Notes: generated by a model not told the origin, from the letters alone. 44,318 bases of DNA from Candidatus Altimarinota bacterium (GCA_021735425.1 JAIPGZ010000009.1:1-44318); one strand, 5' to 3'. Positions 7,830 through 17,197 are shown, counted from the stretch's first letter. Translations and numbers: made by a program.

Positions 7830-9248
7830 ATGTCCATCAATCCAGAAATCCCGCAATCAATAACTCCTGAAAAAATCGGGGCTGCTGCGCGACAAAATTT
7901 AGGAAAAGAAATCAGGACTGATTTTGAAAAAAATGCCGAGCCGAAAACCAAAGATTTTCTCGAAAAAAATCCGCATCTCGCGCTAACAATCGAAAACGGA
8001 ATCGACGCTATGCTCGTCGAACCAACAGACTACAAAAAGGAAATTTACGAGCGAATGATGTTTGGGCAAAAAAATCGCATCAAAATTCAGCTCTTTGCTT
8101 TTTTGAAAGGCAGCTACCAAAGTCAGGATCCCGAGCTAAAGCTAGCTGCAGAGAATTTTGTGAGCGAAAAGTTGGCGGAATTATTAAAACTCGACAAAAA
8201 CGGCAACGGCAAATTGAGCTATGGAGAAATAATTCCCAAAGACCCCAAGGAGCGAAAGCTCGCCGAAAATTTACTCGACAACGCACCTTTTTGCATCAAG
8301 ATGCGAGAGAGCAAAATTTTTGATTTTGAAAAACCTAGTGTCGAAAAAAATCTCCCCGCCAAAAAAGATTTTCTCAAAAAATTTCTCGTTGACTTCACAA
8401 AAAAATTAATTGATCCTCAAACCAACGAGGCAGCAAAAGGGAGCGGCTTACGCCTGACGGGGATGTTGAAAATGATAATGCTACAAACCGTCGGCAACTC
8501 TCAAATCTCGAACGCGGAATTCAACAATGTCTGGGGAGAATTATTAGAGAAAGAAGAAAACGTGCAAAAAGTTTACGCCGAGGCAAGCGGAAGCGAAGCA
8601 AGCGACCGAACAGAGCTAACGCGCTGGATGGAGAAAGAAGATTTAGACATTGTCAAAATACGCCTCAAAGCAAATCAGGCGATACAAGAAGTTCGCGCGA
8701 TGGAAAAGGCCAACCCTTATGGATTTAGTTTGCGAAAAATGGGCGACCTCAAAAGTGTATTACTCTATTTTGGGAAAGATATTCTTTACGGTGCGATCGG
8801 TCTGGGCATCGTGATGTCTGGGTTCAATCCTCTCAAAATGATTCAAGATCCGGTCTTGATGGGAGCAGTCGCAGCCAGTCTGGGAGTCGTGAAATATTAT
8901 AATCCAAGCTTCATGGCGGGCACTCCGAAAGCAATGAGGGTCGAACAAGACAATCTGAAAAATTCCGTTACACAGGCTCCAGAAGCAGTCCAAAACTGGT
9001 TAAATAAATTTAGAAAAAATGACCTCAACAAAGATGGAGTCATTGAAAAATTACTTTCAGAAAAAGGACGCAACGGAATCAGCTCCGTCGAACTAACGGC
9101 CGCCTTAAGGGAAAAAGACGCCAAGGCGGTTCCACCAGATAATTCTGAATTCCTAGCAAGCTCGACCGAAGCCAAAACTATTTTTCAATTTCTCACAGCG
9201 TGCAAAAAACGCGATTTAAGTCCAGACAAGCTTGATCCCAATGTCTAA
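7830..9248 (+). CDS. EF-hand protein with a membrane segment, function unknown
   Basis: 472 aa, not recognised as a whole. Residues 122-133 form a perfect 12-residue EF-hand loop (DKNGNGKLSYGE), and near residue 400 a second loop-like segment (NDLNKDGVIEKLL) lacks the final Glu. In between is a long charged helical region, then one or two hydrophobic helices (DILYGAIGLGIVMSGF, GAVAASLGVV). No signal peptide is evident. The gene lies between a PH-like membrane protein and a VirB6/TrbL-like protein and overlaps the latter by 8 bases, so it is probably part of the same membrane machine, perhaps with calcium-dependent folding or assembly. Confidence 0.75.
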   Translation: MSINPEIPQSITPEKIGAAARQNLGKEIRTDFEKNAEPKTKDFLEKNPHLALTIENGIDAMLVEPTDYKKEIYERMMFGQKNRIKIQLFAFLKGSYQSQDPELKLAAENFVSEKLAELLKLDKNGNGKLSYGEIIPKDPKERKLAENLLDNAPFCIKMRESKIFDFEKPSVEKNLPAKKDFLKKFLVDFTKKLIDPQTNEAAKGSGLRLTGMLKMIMLQTVGNSQISNAEFNNVWGELLEKEENVQKVYAEASGSEASDRTELTRWMEKEDLDIVKIRLKANQAIQEVRAMEKANPYGFSLRKMGDLKSVLLYFGKDILYGAIGLGIVMSGFNPLKMIQDPVLMGAVAASLGVVKYYNPSFMAGTPKAMRVEQDNLKNSVTQAPEAVQNWLNKFRKNDLNKDGVIEKLLSEKGRNGISSVELTAALREKDAKAVPPDNSEFLASSTEAKTIFQFLTACKKRDLSPDKLDPNV

Positions 9249-11544
9249 ACTTTCCCAACTTTTTCCGAAACTGACAAAGCGACTGCTCGCTATCTTCATC
9301 GCGTTGTTGCCGTTTTTAGTTTTTGTTGAATCAAGTTTGGCAGGAACAACAATAGACTCACTCGGTAAACCTGGCGGCCTCGATGCAGTACTCGGCATCG
9401 TGATGATGATTTTTTCTTTCGTCATTATCGCCATTGTTTTGCTGGCATATTTGTTTGCACTTGGCATCGGTCAACTACTCGACAGTACTTTCATCCTGGA
9501 CAGCGGCATGGGAGACACACTGCATCTGATTTGGGAAGTAATGCGCAACTTTGTAAATGTAGCTTTTATTTTAATTTTGCTGATTATCGCGGTGATGGTG
9601 ATTCTGAAGCCAGGCAGTGAAGGCGGTTTAGGATTATTGAAAAAGGTTTTGCCGAAATTTATTTTGGCGCTCGTTTTCGTGAATCTGACTTTCTTCGCTG
9701 GACGATTCATCTTGACGACGAACGACGTTTTAGCCACCGCAGTTTTTACTCTACCCAAAACAGTGTCAGGAGAAAAAATGATCAAAATGCCCTGCAACCC
9801 TAGCCCTGCAAATCCAGAAAGCTGCCGAATTGAAATTCAGAATCAAATCAAAACAGCCTTTTCAAATGAACCCAACGGCAGTCCGATAAGCTCTACTAAA
9901 AAAGCCGAGCAATTCGTCAAAGACGTTACAAAAAATCTAAAGTCGCAAAAAATTGCTGATATGGTCGACAAAAAAAATATAGCTCTCGTACTTGTGACCA
10001 GCATGATGGATCTCGAAAATTTAGTTTATTTGAAGGGTTTGGGAAGTGGCTGGGATGCAGCAATCGGTGCGATTGGAGCGATAGTCGTGGCAGGAGCGGT
10101 TGGAATCATTATTTTTATGCTTTTCCTCGCACTCATAATCAGAATGGTGGTGCTATGGCTATGCATTGCAATTTCTCCACTGGCAGCTCTCGCAATTGTG
10201 TTGAAAGAGGTTGTTCCAGGAGCCGACATGAAGGGTGATTTCGACTTGCTCGATATTTTTATTAAACACGCCTTCATGCCGACGATGGTAGCGATTCCAC
10301 TGTCAATTGGTTTAATTATGATTTTTGCCAATAATACGACGGGGTTCGATTTGTCAGTGGGAAAAGTTTTTTCACTCAGTGATGGACTTCACTCTGGCAA
10401 CTTCTTCGCCATCTTGTGGTGGATTGCCTCAATCGTAATCATCTGGTTCGGGACAAATGAAATGATCAAAAAAGCCAGTCCGAAATTCGCGGCGATGGTC
10501 ACAGACAAAATCCACGGCGGAGTAAATAGATTCGTCGGCGCCGCAGCAGGGACGCTGAAATATGCGCCGATTGTGCCGACATGGAACAAAGACGGCACAA
10601 AAGGTCCAGGTCGATCAATGGGCTCCTTTACTGAAATTCCAAGTCGCGTTCAATCATTGATGTCTGGACAAGCTGGGAGCAGGGCTGGGAAAAGTGCTGA
10701 AAGCATCGCTGAACATTTTGGATATACGCCAAAAGCTTTGGACAACGCAACATTTAATGCTGAAATTAAGCGAGCCGAAATTAAGGATTTACCAAGCTTA
10801 AAAGCTGTACTTTATGAGCTAGTCAGAAAAAAGGCTACAAGTGAAAACTCATTGGATAAAACTACTGCCAATAAGCTCTGGCAAGGCCCTGTTGGTGGAG
10901 AGCTTGCAACAGCTGGTTTCGATGGTCCGTCAGACCTAGAAGGTAAATCCATCCGCGAAATCTTAACGAGAATCAACGGCAAAGATGAAGTTGACTCTGG
11001 CGATGCTCTTGGCGAGCTAAATAAAAACGATAAGGATTTCGAAGCCGTGTTTGTGCCAAGTCAGACAAAAAACGAAGAGGAAGTAAAAAAAACAATCACC
11101 AGCCAAACTAATATCGGCTCAGAAGAGGCTGGTAAAAACTACAAAGAAGGCAGTGGGGATCGTGTAGTGGAAAAAGAAAGTGGAAAAAATATTGAAGTTG
11201 CAGGAAAAGTTTTACACGAGGTCACAGTGAAAGATGAAGCCGGTAAAACTAAAACCATTTATGCAACTCAAAACGATGATAAAAGTTGGACTACCACATT
11301 CACCAAAGATGAATTCCAAAAAGAAATGGGAAATCTGCGCGCCGAAATAATGACGGCCAATGATAATACAAACATGAATGCACTTGGCGACCGCCTTGCG
11401 GAATTCAAAACAAAATACGGTGATTTAGCAATGACAGAGTTTAAGCAAATTCAAATGCAAAGCGAAAAGGCGAAAGCCAACCTAAAAATATGTTTAGAGC
11501 AAGAACACAAAATCACTGACGAATTTAAGAGCATGATCCAATAA
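9241..11544 (+). CDS. VirB6/TrbL-like polytopic membrane protein
   Basis: 767 aa from ATG 9241; the frame also has TTG at 9232. The N-terminal half has a signal-like helix (LLAIFIALLPFLVFVESSLA) and about seven more membrane helices. It includes MRNFVNVAFILILLIIAVMVIL and a conserved-looking VVLWLCIAISPLAALAIVL, both typical of VirB6/TrbL components of type IV secretion-like systems. The C-terminal half (from about residue 420) is soluble, charged and Lys/Glu-rich. ATG is embedded in the previous gene's end (ATGTCTAA), implying translational coupling. No VirB4 or pilin gene is nearby, so a full secretion system cannot be claimed. Confidence 0.65.
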   Translation: MSKLSQLFPKLTKRLLAIFIALLPFLVFVESSLAGTTIDSLGKPGGLDAVLGIVMMIFSFVIIAIVLLAYLFALGIGQLLDSTFILDSGMGDTLHLIWEVMRNFVNVAFILILLIIAVMVILKPGSEGGLGLLKKVLPKFILALVFVNLTFFAGRFILTTNDVLATAVFTLPKTVSGEKMIKMPCNPSPANPESCRIEIQNQIKTAFSNEPNGSPISSTKKAEQFVKDVTKNLKSQKIADMVDKKNIALVLVTSMMDLENLVYLKGLGSGWDAAIGAIGAIVVAGAVGIIIFMLFLALIIRMVVLWLCIAISPLAALAIVLKEVVPGADMKGDFDLLDIFIKHAFMPTMVAIPLSIGLIMIFANNTTGFDLSVGKVFSLSDGLHSGNFFAILWWIASIVIIWFGTNEMIKKASPKFAAMVTDKIHGGVNRFVGAAAGTLKYAPIVPTWNKDGTKGPGRSMGSFTEIPSRVQSLMSGQAGSRAGKSAESIAEHFGYTPKALDNATFNAEIKRAEIKDLPSLKAVLYELVRKKATSENSLDKTTANKLWQGPVGGELATAGFDGPSDLEGKSIREILTRINGKDEVDSGDALGELNKNDKDFEAVFVPSQTKNEEEVKKTITSQTNIGSEEAGKNYKEGSGDRVVEKESGKNIEVAGKVLHEVTVKDEAGKTKTIYATQNDDKSWTTTFTKDEFQKEMGNLRAEIMTANDNTNMNALGDRLAEFKTKYGDLAMTEFKQIQMQSEKAKANLKICLEQEHKITDEFKSMIQ

Positions 11545-11694
11545 TCGCTCAATTAAAATCAATCAAGTTTATCCTGCAATCAGGTGAATCAGGATTTATA
11601 AATTGGTATTGAGACTTGTTTTGAATCCGCCGCGGCGGAGAAATTTGATAATTCTTGTCTACCAACTATCAACTACTTTCCAAATACCAAAAGA

Positions 11695-11723
11695 TTGAAC
11701 ATTCCGGCGGGGCGAATTAAAAT
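11695..11723 (+). promoter_or_regulatory. Promoter of the membrane-anchored HTH gene
   Basis: TTGAAC (11695-11700), 17-base spacer, TAAAAT (11718-11723), then 8 bases to ATG at 11732, so a leaderless transcript is expected. The gap 11545-11694 before it holds two inverted repeats: ATCCTG..CAGGAT near 11573-11598, a possible weak terminator of the preceding gene, and the 14-bp palindrome TCCGCCGCGGCGGA. Confidence 0.65.
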
Positions 11724-11731
11724 CTAATCCG

Positions 11732-12286
11732 ATGCCTGCCAAAAAAGATTTTTACACCACTACCCGCGAAGAAGCTGCTGAGCTTTTGGGGGTCTCGACT
11801 CGCACGCTGGATCGCTATGCCAAGGGTGGGAAACTGCGGACTAAGCTTTCAGCTAGTCGGAATATTTTGATTCACGAAAAAGATTTGGTAAATCTGCGCA
11901 AAAATCTAGGCCCAAAAAAAACTACTTCGTCTCGTCCTCGCCCCATTCCGACACGAGAGGTCGAAGCAATGGAAGCCATTGAAGTAGCGACCGAGAACGT
12001 CGAAGAAAAAGTTTTTCGCGAACTTTATGAAGAAACCAATAAAGAGTTACGCGCCAAACAGGAAAAATTGGAGGCAGCTAGTTTCCGGGTCGGACAACTC
12101 GAAGCGCAATTAAAAAACAGCGTCCCCCTGCTCGAACACAAACAAAAAGAGCAAGAATTGGACGCTGAAAAATCGCGACTGAAAGAAAAGTTAGTTGGGT
12201 CAATTTTGAAGAGTTGGGTTTTTCTCGGCGTAGCTATTTTGGCGACAGCCGTCGCGGCAACACTCGGATTTTTGCTTTATCTGTAA
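11732..12286 (+). CDS. Tail-anchored helix-turn-helix protein with coiled coil
   Basis: 184 aa. Residues 8-50 (TTTREEAAELLGVSTRTLDRYAKGGKLRTKLSASRN in two stretches) form a MerR/excisionase-type helix-turn-helix with wing. Residues about 85-155 are a charged coiled coil (EEKVFRELYEETNKELRAKQEKLEAA). The C-terminus is a single hydrophobic helix (WVFLGVAILATAVAATLGFLLYL) reaching almost the last residue, so the DNA-binding head would face the cytoplasm from the membrane. It may be a membrane-bound regulator or a DNA-tethering protein. Separate promoter from the operon upstream; convergent with the PKD-7TM gene. Confidence 0.75.
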   Translation: MPAKKDFYTTTREEAAELLGVSTRTLDRYAKGGKLRTKLSASRNILIHEKDLVNLRKNLGPKKTTSSRPRPIPTREVEAMEAIEVATENVEEKVFRELYEETNKELRAKQEKLEAASFRVGQLEAQLKNSVPLLEHKQKEQELDAEKSRLKEKLVGSILKSWVFLGVAILATAVAATLGFLLYL

Positions 12287-12323
12287 TCTCGTGGAACACA
12301 CAATCCGCCACAGGGACTCCACA

Positions 12324-13880
12324 CTATTCCTCCTCTGCCTTGTTAATCACTTCACGAAAGCGAATGTATTCTGTGATACGTAGTCCAGTGAATTTACCAA
12401 GCATGATATCAGCCAAAAGAAATAGGAAAATTATTTCGGAATGCGCCAGCATCGTGGTGCGGAGATAGCTCCATTCGCCGACGACGAGATAGCAGACCAA
12501 GGAAACGAAAAGTAATTCGGCGAACATTCGAATGGCGCTGCTCGCGCCTTTTTCACTTTGAATCGAAACGAATTTTTCCGCGAGAGTCGACATAATCAAC
12601 ATTGGGAAAATGGATGCCGCGATCAGATCTGCAACGCGGAAATATTGTCCAAAAGGGGCCAACCAAGTCAGCAAAACAATGGAAGCAAAAATCGCAAAAG
12701 AAACGAATGTCAAAACAATCGCTAAGCGGGGAGTGTAGGCCAGCCGGTAACGACGCAGAATTCGCCGAATGAGAATCGAAGCAAAAACGACAACAAATAA
12801 AATCGCGATACCGAGCTTCAGCCCAATCGCAAGGAACGAAAGAGTGAGAACCGAAGGAGTGTAAACCCCGAAAGTCGTAATCCCAACGACCTGTTTGAGG
12901 AAAGCCACAAGCGTCGCGATTACCGGCAACATCAAGACAAGCAAGATAACAGACGGTGGAATTCCTTCGGAGATAAGGTAATTGACGAGAAAAGAAAGCG
13001 GGGACTTAAAACTGAATTTTTCGAGGCCGGAGTCAACAACGCGAAGCGGAATCGCTTGAGTCTCGAGTGAGGCTTTTAGCTCGGTTGAATTAGCTGAAAG
13101 AATAACATCCCGCAAAGCCTCCACTCGAGTGATAATAATTTCACGAGGCTGCAGGATGGCAAAATTGCCGCGCGCGATACGCACCAACGAATCAAGACTG
13201 CCTTCGGTAATCACAACAACTTCTTTGTCGGAAAAATCGAGGGGAGGATTCAGTTTTTGTGCGAAACCAGACAAGCCATTTAGCCCATCTCCACCGCGCG
13301 CCCAAAGAATAATCGAATCTGTGTCACGCAGCGTTGGAAACTTTTCCTGTAAGGCAGCGGTAATTGCATTTTCTTCGGCGAAAAATCCCGCCTGATTGCC
13401 GACCCCCCAAGCAGTGTCGAGAAAAATATTTCTCTCTTTGGCCGCCTCCGCTAAAAGTGCAATTTTGATTTCGCGAGAAAAAGAGTCAGTCAGTAAAAGA
13501 ATGTTCTTTTCAAAAACAAAAAGCGGGAAGCTAGCAGTGTCGGTCTCACTGCCAACCTGCATTTTGAGTTGAATTTCGTAGACCCCAGCGGTGCGAAAAA
13601 TATGAGACTGTTCCGCCCCCGTGCCGGTCGAGCCGTCTCCGAAATTCCAGCTGAAAACTGCCGGCCGCTCGAGAAAAGGGTTGAGCGAATGTTCGGCGGA
13701 AAAATCAATCTCAACGCCAACCGCGACAGCTTCGGCAGCGGAAATCACGGCCTGAAGTTGACCCGCCGCTGGTTTAAATTCAGCAGAATCTTCAGTTTCG
13801 ATGGCAAAGACCGGAAGACAAAAACTAAAAAGAAGAACTCCAAGTATTAGCCGAGAAGTTAGTTTTTTTAATTTAATCAA
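12324..13880 (-). CDS. PKD-domain protein with 7TM (inactive-transglutaminase-associated) domain
   Basis: 518 aa. A signal peptide (LILGVLLFSFCLPVFA) is followed by a PKD fold (residues about 60-120, with AVFSWNFGDGSTGTG). A Rossmann-like region of about 170 residues comes next, then seven membrane helices. The helix bundle has VGITTFGVYTPSVLTLSFL and ends ADIMLGKFTGLRITEYIRF, the hallmarks of the 7TM domain found next to inactive transglutaminase domains. The middle part would be outside the cell. Start TTG at 13880, inferred from the signal peptide. It lies 35 bases after ilvE on the same strand. Function unknown; probably surface sensing or polymer handling. Confidence 0.75.
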   Translation of the reverse strand: MIKLKKLTSRLILGVLLFSFCLPVFAIETEDSAEFKPAAGQLQAVISAAEAVAVGVEIDFSAEHSLNPFLERPAVFSWNFGDGSTGTGAEQSHIFRTAGVYEIQLKMQVGSETDTASFPLFVFEKNILLLTDSFSREIKIALLAEAAKERNIFLDTAWGVGNQAGFFAEENAITAALQEKFPTLRDTDSIILWARGGDGLNGLSGFAQKLNPPLDFSDKEVVVITEGSLDSLVRIARGNFAILQPREIIITRVEALRDVILSANSTELKASLETQAIPLRVVDSGLEKFSFKSPLSFLVNYLISEGIPPSVILLVLMLPVIATLVAFLKQVVGITTFGVYTPSVLTLSFLAIGLKLGIAILFVVVFASILIRRILRRYRLAYTPRLAIVLTFVSFAIFASIVLLTWLAPFGQYFRVADLIAASIFPMLIMSTLAEKFVSIQSEKGASSAIRMFAELLFVSLVCYLVVGEWSYLRTTMLAHSEIIFLFLLADIMLGKFTGLRITEYIRFREVINKAEEE

Positions 13881-13915
13881 ACTTTTAGGTTAAATTTTCT
13901 ACCGACCACCTGCTA

Positions 13916-14845
13916 CTAGCTACCAACTACTGTCAGCCACTTCTGATATTTGGGAGCTTCACCTGCAACCGCAGCCAAGAAGATTTCGCGAAGCTTCGTG
14001 GTTAATTCACCCGCTTTGCCATTTTTAATTTTGCGGGAGTCGAGTGAGCCGATTGGCTGAACCTCAGCCGCTGTACCGGTGAAGAAAGCTTCGTCGGCAG
14101 AATACAGGTCACGCAACTTGTAATTACCCTCCCGCGTCTTTACTCCTAAATCGGCAGCGATTTGGATAATCGCGTCGCGAGTAATCCCAGCAAGAATCGA
14201 ACCAAGCCTGGGAGTTTGGAGAACTCCTTTTTTGAGGAAGAAAATATTCTCACCAGGTCCTTCTGCGACGAAACCACGGTAATCTAGGAACAGAGCTTCG
14301 TCGAATTTGGCTTTTTTGACTTCGAGTGAGGCGAGAATTGAGTTGATGTAATGTCCGCAAACTTTGGCGTCAGCGACGACCGAATCAGGATGGAGGCGAA
14401 TTAATTTGGAGGTTTTGACTCGGATCGGTTTCCCTCCGAGATAGCTTCCCCAAGGCCAACAAGCGATAGCCAGTGAGACTGTCGCGCCAGTCGGATTCAA
14501 CCCCATTTTGCCGTAATCGAAAAAGGCGAGCGGACGAATGTATCCCGCCGGAATTTTGTTAACCCTAACTGTTTTGCAAATCGCCTCGGCAACCTGGGTG
14601 TGATTATAAGGAATCTTCATCTGCAGCGCCTTCGCGGAATAGAAGAGTCGATCGATGTGTTCTTTTAAACGAAAAATCGCTGGACCTTTTTTGGTTTCGT
14701 AAAAACGAATTCCCTCGAAAACACCCGAACCATAATGGAGAGCGTGCGAGAGAACATGAACATTCGCGTTTTCCCAATTTGTCAGTTTGCCGTTCAGCCA
14801 AATCTTTTTAGTGATTTGAAAGGAGGCTTTGGGTAATTTATTCAT
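13916..14845 (-). CDS. ilvE: Branched-chain amino acid aminotransferase
   Basis: 309 aa, the normal length of class IV aminotransferases. It transfers the amino group between glutamate and Leu/Ile/Val and uses PLP. Visible blocks: HYGSGVFEGIRFYET near the N-terminus, RPLAFFDYGKMGL, DAKVCGHYINSILAS with the PLP-binding Lys, EGPGENIFFLKKG, SILAGITRDAIIQIA and AFFTGTAAEVQPI. ATG at 14845 is preceded by TAAAAT (14852-14857, minus) with 6 bases between, so it has its own leaderless promoter in the 25-base gap after thrC. Adjacency to thrC fits isoleucine synthesis. Confidence 0.92.
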   Translation of the reverse strand: MNKLPKASFQITKKIWLNGKLTNWENANVHVLSHALHYGSGVFEGIRFYETKKGPAIFRLKEHIDRLFYSAKALQMKIPYNHTQVAEAICKTVRVNKIPAGYIRPLAFFDYGKMGLNPTGATVSLAIACWPWGSYLGGKPIRVKTSKLIRLHPDSVVADAKVCGHYINSILASLEVKKAKFDEALFLDYRGFVAEGPGENIFFLKKGVLQTPRLGSILAGITRDAIIQIAADLGVKTREGNYKLRDLYSADEAFFTGTAAEVQPIGSLDSRKIKNGKAGELTTKLREIFLAAVAGEAPKYQKWLTVVGS

Positions 14846-14870
14846 AAGGAAATTTTAGCTTTTAGGGGCT

Positions 14871-16715
14871 TTATTTTCCAATCTTCTGACCTTTCCAATA
14901 AAGTATGTTGTAGCCTTTTTCAAACGCCGCAATCGAAGCCGCGATGATGTCAGGAGAATTGGCGATGGCCACGACGGAATTTTTTTGTGAATCTTCAAGT
15001 TTCATTTTGACCTCTGTCGTCGCATCCACTCCGTCTGCGTCGACGAAGACTTCAAAGTCCACCAACTCTTCTTTTAGTTGAGATTTATTTTTCAGAGCAG
15101 AACGAATAGCAGAAATCACCGCATCAACCGGACCTACTCCTTTCGCCGAGGCGGTTAATTTTTTGCCAAGAAATTCGACTGTAATTTTCGCACGCGGCTG
15201 CCGTTTTTTTTGAATTTTTAATTCATAATCCTGTACTCGCATCACCCGCGTCTCATAAGTCAGGTCGCTCAAAGCCTCCTCGACTAAGCTTTGCAAATCC
15301 GCCTTGGTTAGAGGCTTCCCTTTCGCGATGAAGGTTTCAATCGCGAGTAAAACTTCCTGCCGGTGTGATTCTTTTAAGTTGGCGGAAAATTCCTTTTTAA
15401 TTGTCTGGGTTAATTTTGCCAAAGTCGGTTTTTGGCGAAAAAGAATTTTCTTCCGCTCGGCAAAACCAGCGCTGCGAATCGCGTAAAGTTTGTATTTGAT
15501 GAAGCGATCAATCTCGGAAATCTCGGGCTCGACGGCCGGTGGGGTGGGGTGCGCATCTAGCGCTGACTTGGGGTCCTTGAGCCCAACCCCAGTGGCGACA
15601 AGAACAATGGTGTCCGAAGCTTTGAGAAATTTCTTCTTTTGTAAAATCTTGATGGCGACGAGCGGAAGCGCTGCCGATGGCTCGACGAAAATTGCCTCCT
15701 GCGCACCCAAATCTTTTTGGGCATGGATGACTTCGGCATCGGGGACAGTAATCCCAATTCCTTTTGAGTCGCGAATTGCTTCCAAGGCTTTGAGGTCGTC
15801 AAGCGGCTTGCCAATCCCGACAGCAGAACAAATCGTGTCGGGGTGCGCGACGAAGGGTGCTTTTTTAAATTTCTTGGTGAAAGCTGCAACGACGGTAGAA
15901 CAACCCGCTGGCTGTACTCCTACAATTTTGGGAATTTTTTTGATGAAGCCGAGTTTGTGAAATTCGAGGAAGCCGGCGTAAATCGCAGCAAGATTCGTCC
16001 CACAGCCAACCGGGACAATCACGACATCGGGAACCTTCCAGTCAAGATTTTCGATAATTTCGAAAGCGCAAGTTTTTTGTCCTTCGCCGCGAAAAACATA
16101 ATCACCCGCCAAATAAAAATTATATTTTGCCGCCATTTGCTCGGCGAGCACACAACAGTCAGCGTAAGTCCCACGAATCGAAAGCACCCGCGCGCCGTAA
16201 CTCATCGCCTGCGCCAATTTCCCCAACGGCGTGTTTTCTGGGATGAGAACGTAACAAGGTAATCCAGCCAGTGCCGCGTAAGCGGAAACCGAAGCCGCCA
16301 TATTACCAGTCGAGGCACAAACCACCGCCTTGGCGCCGAGTTCGAGGGCTTTCGAAATTTCAACTACTGAACCTCGGTCTTTGAAAACTCCGGTCGGATT
16401 CATCGCCTCGTTTTTGAGGAAAAGATTAGGCTGGTGTAAAATTTTCCCTATTTTGGAAATTTTAATCAAAGGAGTGTCACCCTCCTGCAAACTGACTAAT
16501 TTTGTCTTGGCGGCCAGCGGATAAAAGGCGCGATATTTGGAAGAGGTAGTCGGAGCCAGCTTATGGAATTCTTTTTGGGCTCGTTTTTTTAATTTGAAGA
16601 AATCCCATTCCACCCGCAAAGCCTCACCACAAAAATGACAGCGTGCCACCGCGTCACTTTCTTGAATCGTCTTTCCGCAACCAACACAACGAAGTCGGTA
16701 AAAGTCTTTTTGCAA
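14871..16715 (-). CDS. thrC: Threonine synthase fused to a C-terminal LeuA-type allosteric domain
   Basis: 614 aa, much longer than the usual 350-450. Residues 1-40 are a zinc ribbon (Cys 10, 13, 26, 29) as in many ThrC proteins. Residues 60-390 are the PLP fold II enzyme (NPTGVFKDRGS with Lys112; CASTGNMAASVSAYAALAG; PVGCGTNLAAIYAG), which converts O-phosphohomoserine to threonine. Residues about 400-490 are helical. Residues about 495-604 match the LeuA dimer/regulatory fold: KGVGPVDAVISAIRSAL (525-541), a middle EVFVDADGVDATTEVKM, and SPDIIAASIAAFEKGYN (587-603). In isopropylmalate and citramalate synthases that fold binds Leu or Ile. I infer end-product control of ThrC. Start TTG 16715, 15 bases after the FtsB-like stop. 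Confidence 0.9.
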   Translation of the reverse strand: MQKDFYRLRCVGCGKTIQESDAVARCHFCGEALRVEWDFFKLKKRAQKEFHKLAPTTSSKYRAFYPLAAKTKLVSLQEGDTPLIKISKIGKILHQPNLFLKNEAMNPTGVFKDRGSVVEISKALELGAKAVVCASTGNMAASVSAYAALAGLPCYVLIPENTPLGKLAQAMSYGARVLSIRGTYADCCVLAEQMAAKYNFYLAGDYVFRGEGQKTCAFEIIENLDWKVPDVVIVPVGCGTNLAAIYAGFLEFHKLGFIKKIPKIVGVQPAGCSTVVAAFTKKFKKAPFVAHPDTICSAVGIGKPLDDLKALEAIRDSKGIGITVPDAEVIHAQKDLGAQEAIFVEPSAALPLVAIKILQKKKFLKASDTIVLVATGVGLKDPKSALDAHPTPPAVEPEISEIDRFIKYKLYAIRSAGFAERKKILFRQKPTLAKLTQTIKKEFSANLKESHRQEVLLAIETFIAKGKPLTKADLQSLVEEALSDLTYETRVMRVQDYELKIQKKRQPRAKITVEFLGKKLTASAKGVGPVDAVISAIRSALKNKSQLKEELVDFEVFVDADGVDATTEVKMKLEDSQKNSVVAIANSPDIIAASIAAFEKGYNILYWKGQKIGK

Positions 16716-16730
16716 CGAAAAAAGTTTACC

Positions 16731-17132
16731 TCAAATTCCAAAAATATAACGCAACCACTTTTGGGGCGGAGTGAGTAATGCACTGTCTGGACGAGTCTGA
16801 ATCCGATAAGGCAGGAGGTCTGTTAAATTTTGGGTCTCATTTGTGAGAATGATAACTTCTTCACCTGGTGCTTTACGTCCAAGCAGTTCTTTAGCAATTT
16901 TCTCGCGATAACGCGGAGAGAAAGCGTAGGCCAACTCGGCAGGCTTACTCTCTAATGCCTCTTTTTGCTCATCGATGTAGGCAACGGAAGCTTCGATGTA
17001 GCTACCGACTTGGAATAAATCGCGATAGGTCGACCGCGCCAAAGCAAACAACATAAAAACAACTATTGCGAAACAACTGCTGATAACAATTTTGAAATAA
17101 AGCGGCTGCGAGGATTTATTGGAATTATTCAA
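16731..17132 (-). CDS. FtsB/DivIC-like septum protein
   Basis: 133 aa. One N-terminal membrane helix (FKIVISSCFAIVVFMLFALA), a short coiled coil (YIEASVAYIDEQKEALES), then REKIAKELLGRKAPGEEVIIL. The last corresponds to the conserved FtsB/DivIC pattern in which the helix ends in a short motif before PGE-x-V. FtsB-type proteins link FtsL and FtsQ in the divisome. Start TTG at 17132, chosen because it gives a short cytoplasmic tail before the helix. It sits between dnaN and thrC on the same strand and ends in TGA. Confidence 0.7.
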   Translation of the reverse strand: MNNSNKSSQPLYFKIVISSCFAIVVFMLFALARSTYRDLFQVGSYIEASVAYIDEQKEALESKPAELAYAFSPRYREKIAKELLGRKAPGEEVIILTNETQNLTDLLPYRIQTRPDSALLTPPQKWLRYIFGI

Positions 17133-17197
17133 AGTAAAATAATTCTAGCAAACAAAAAATTCCGGATCTTAAACAAATCCTGACTTAAAAGAGAAGC

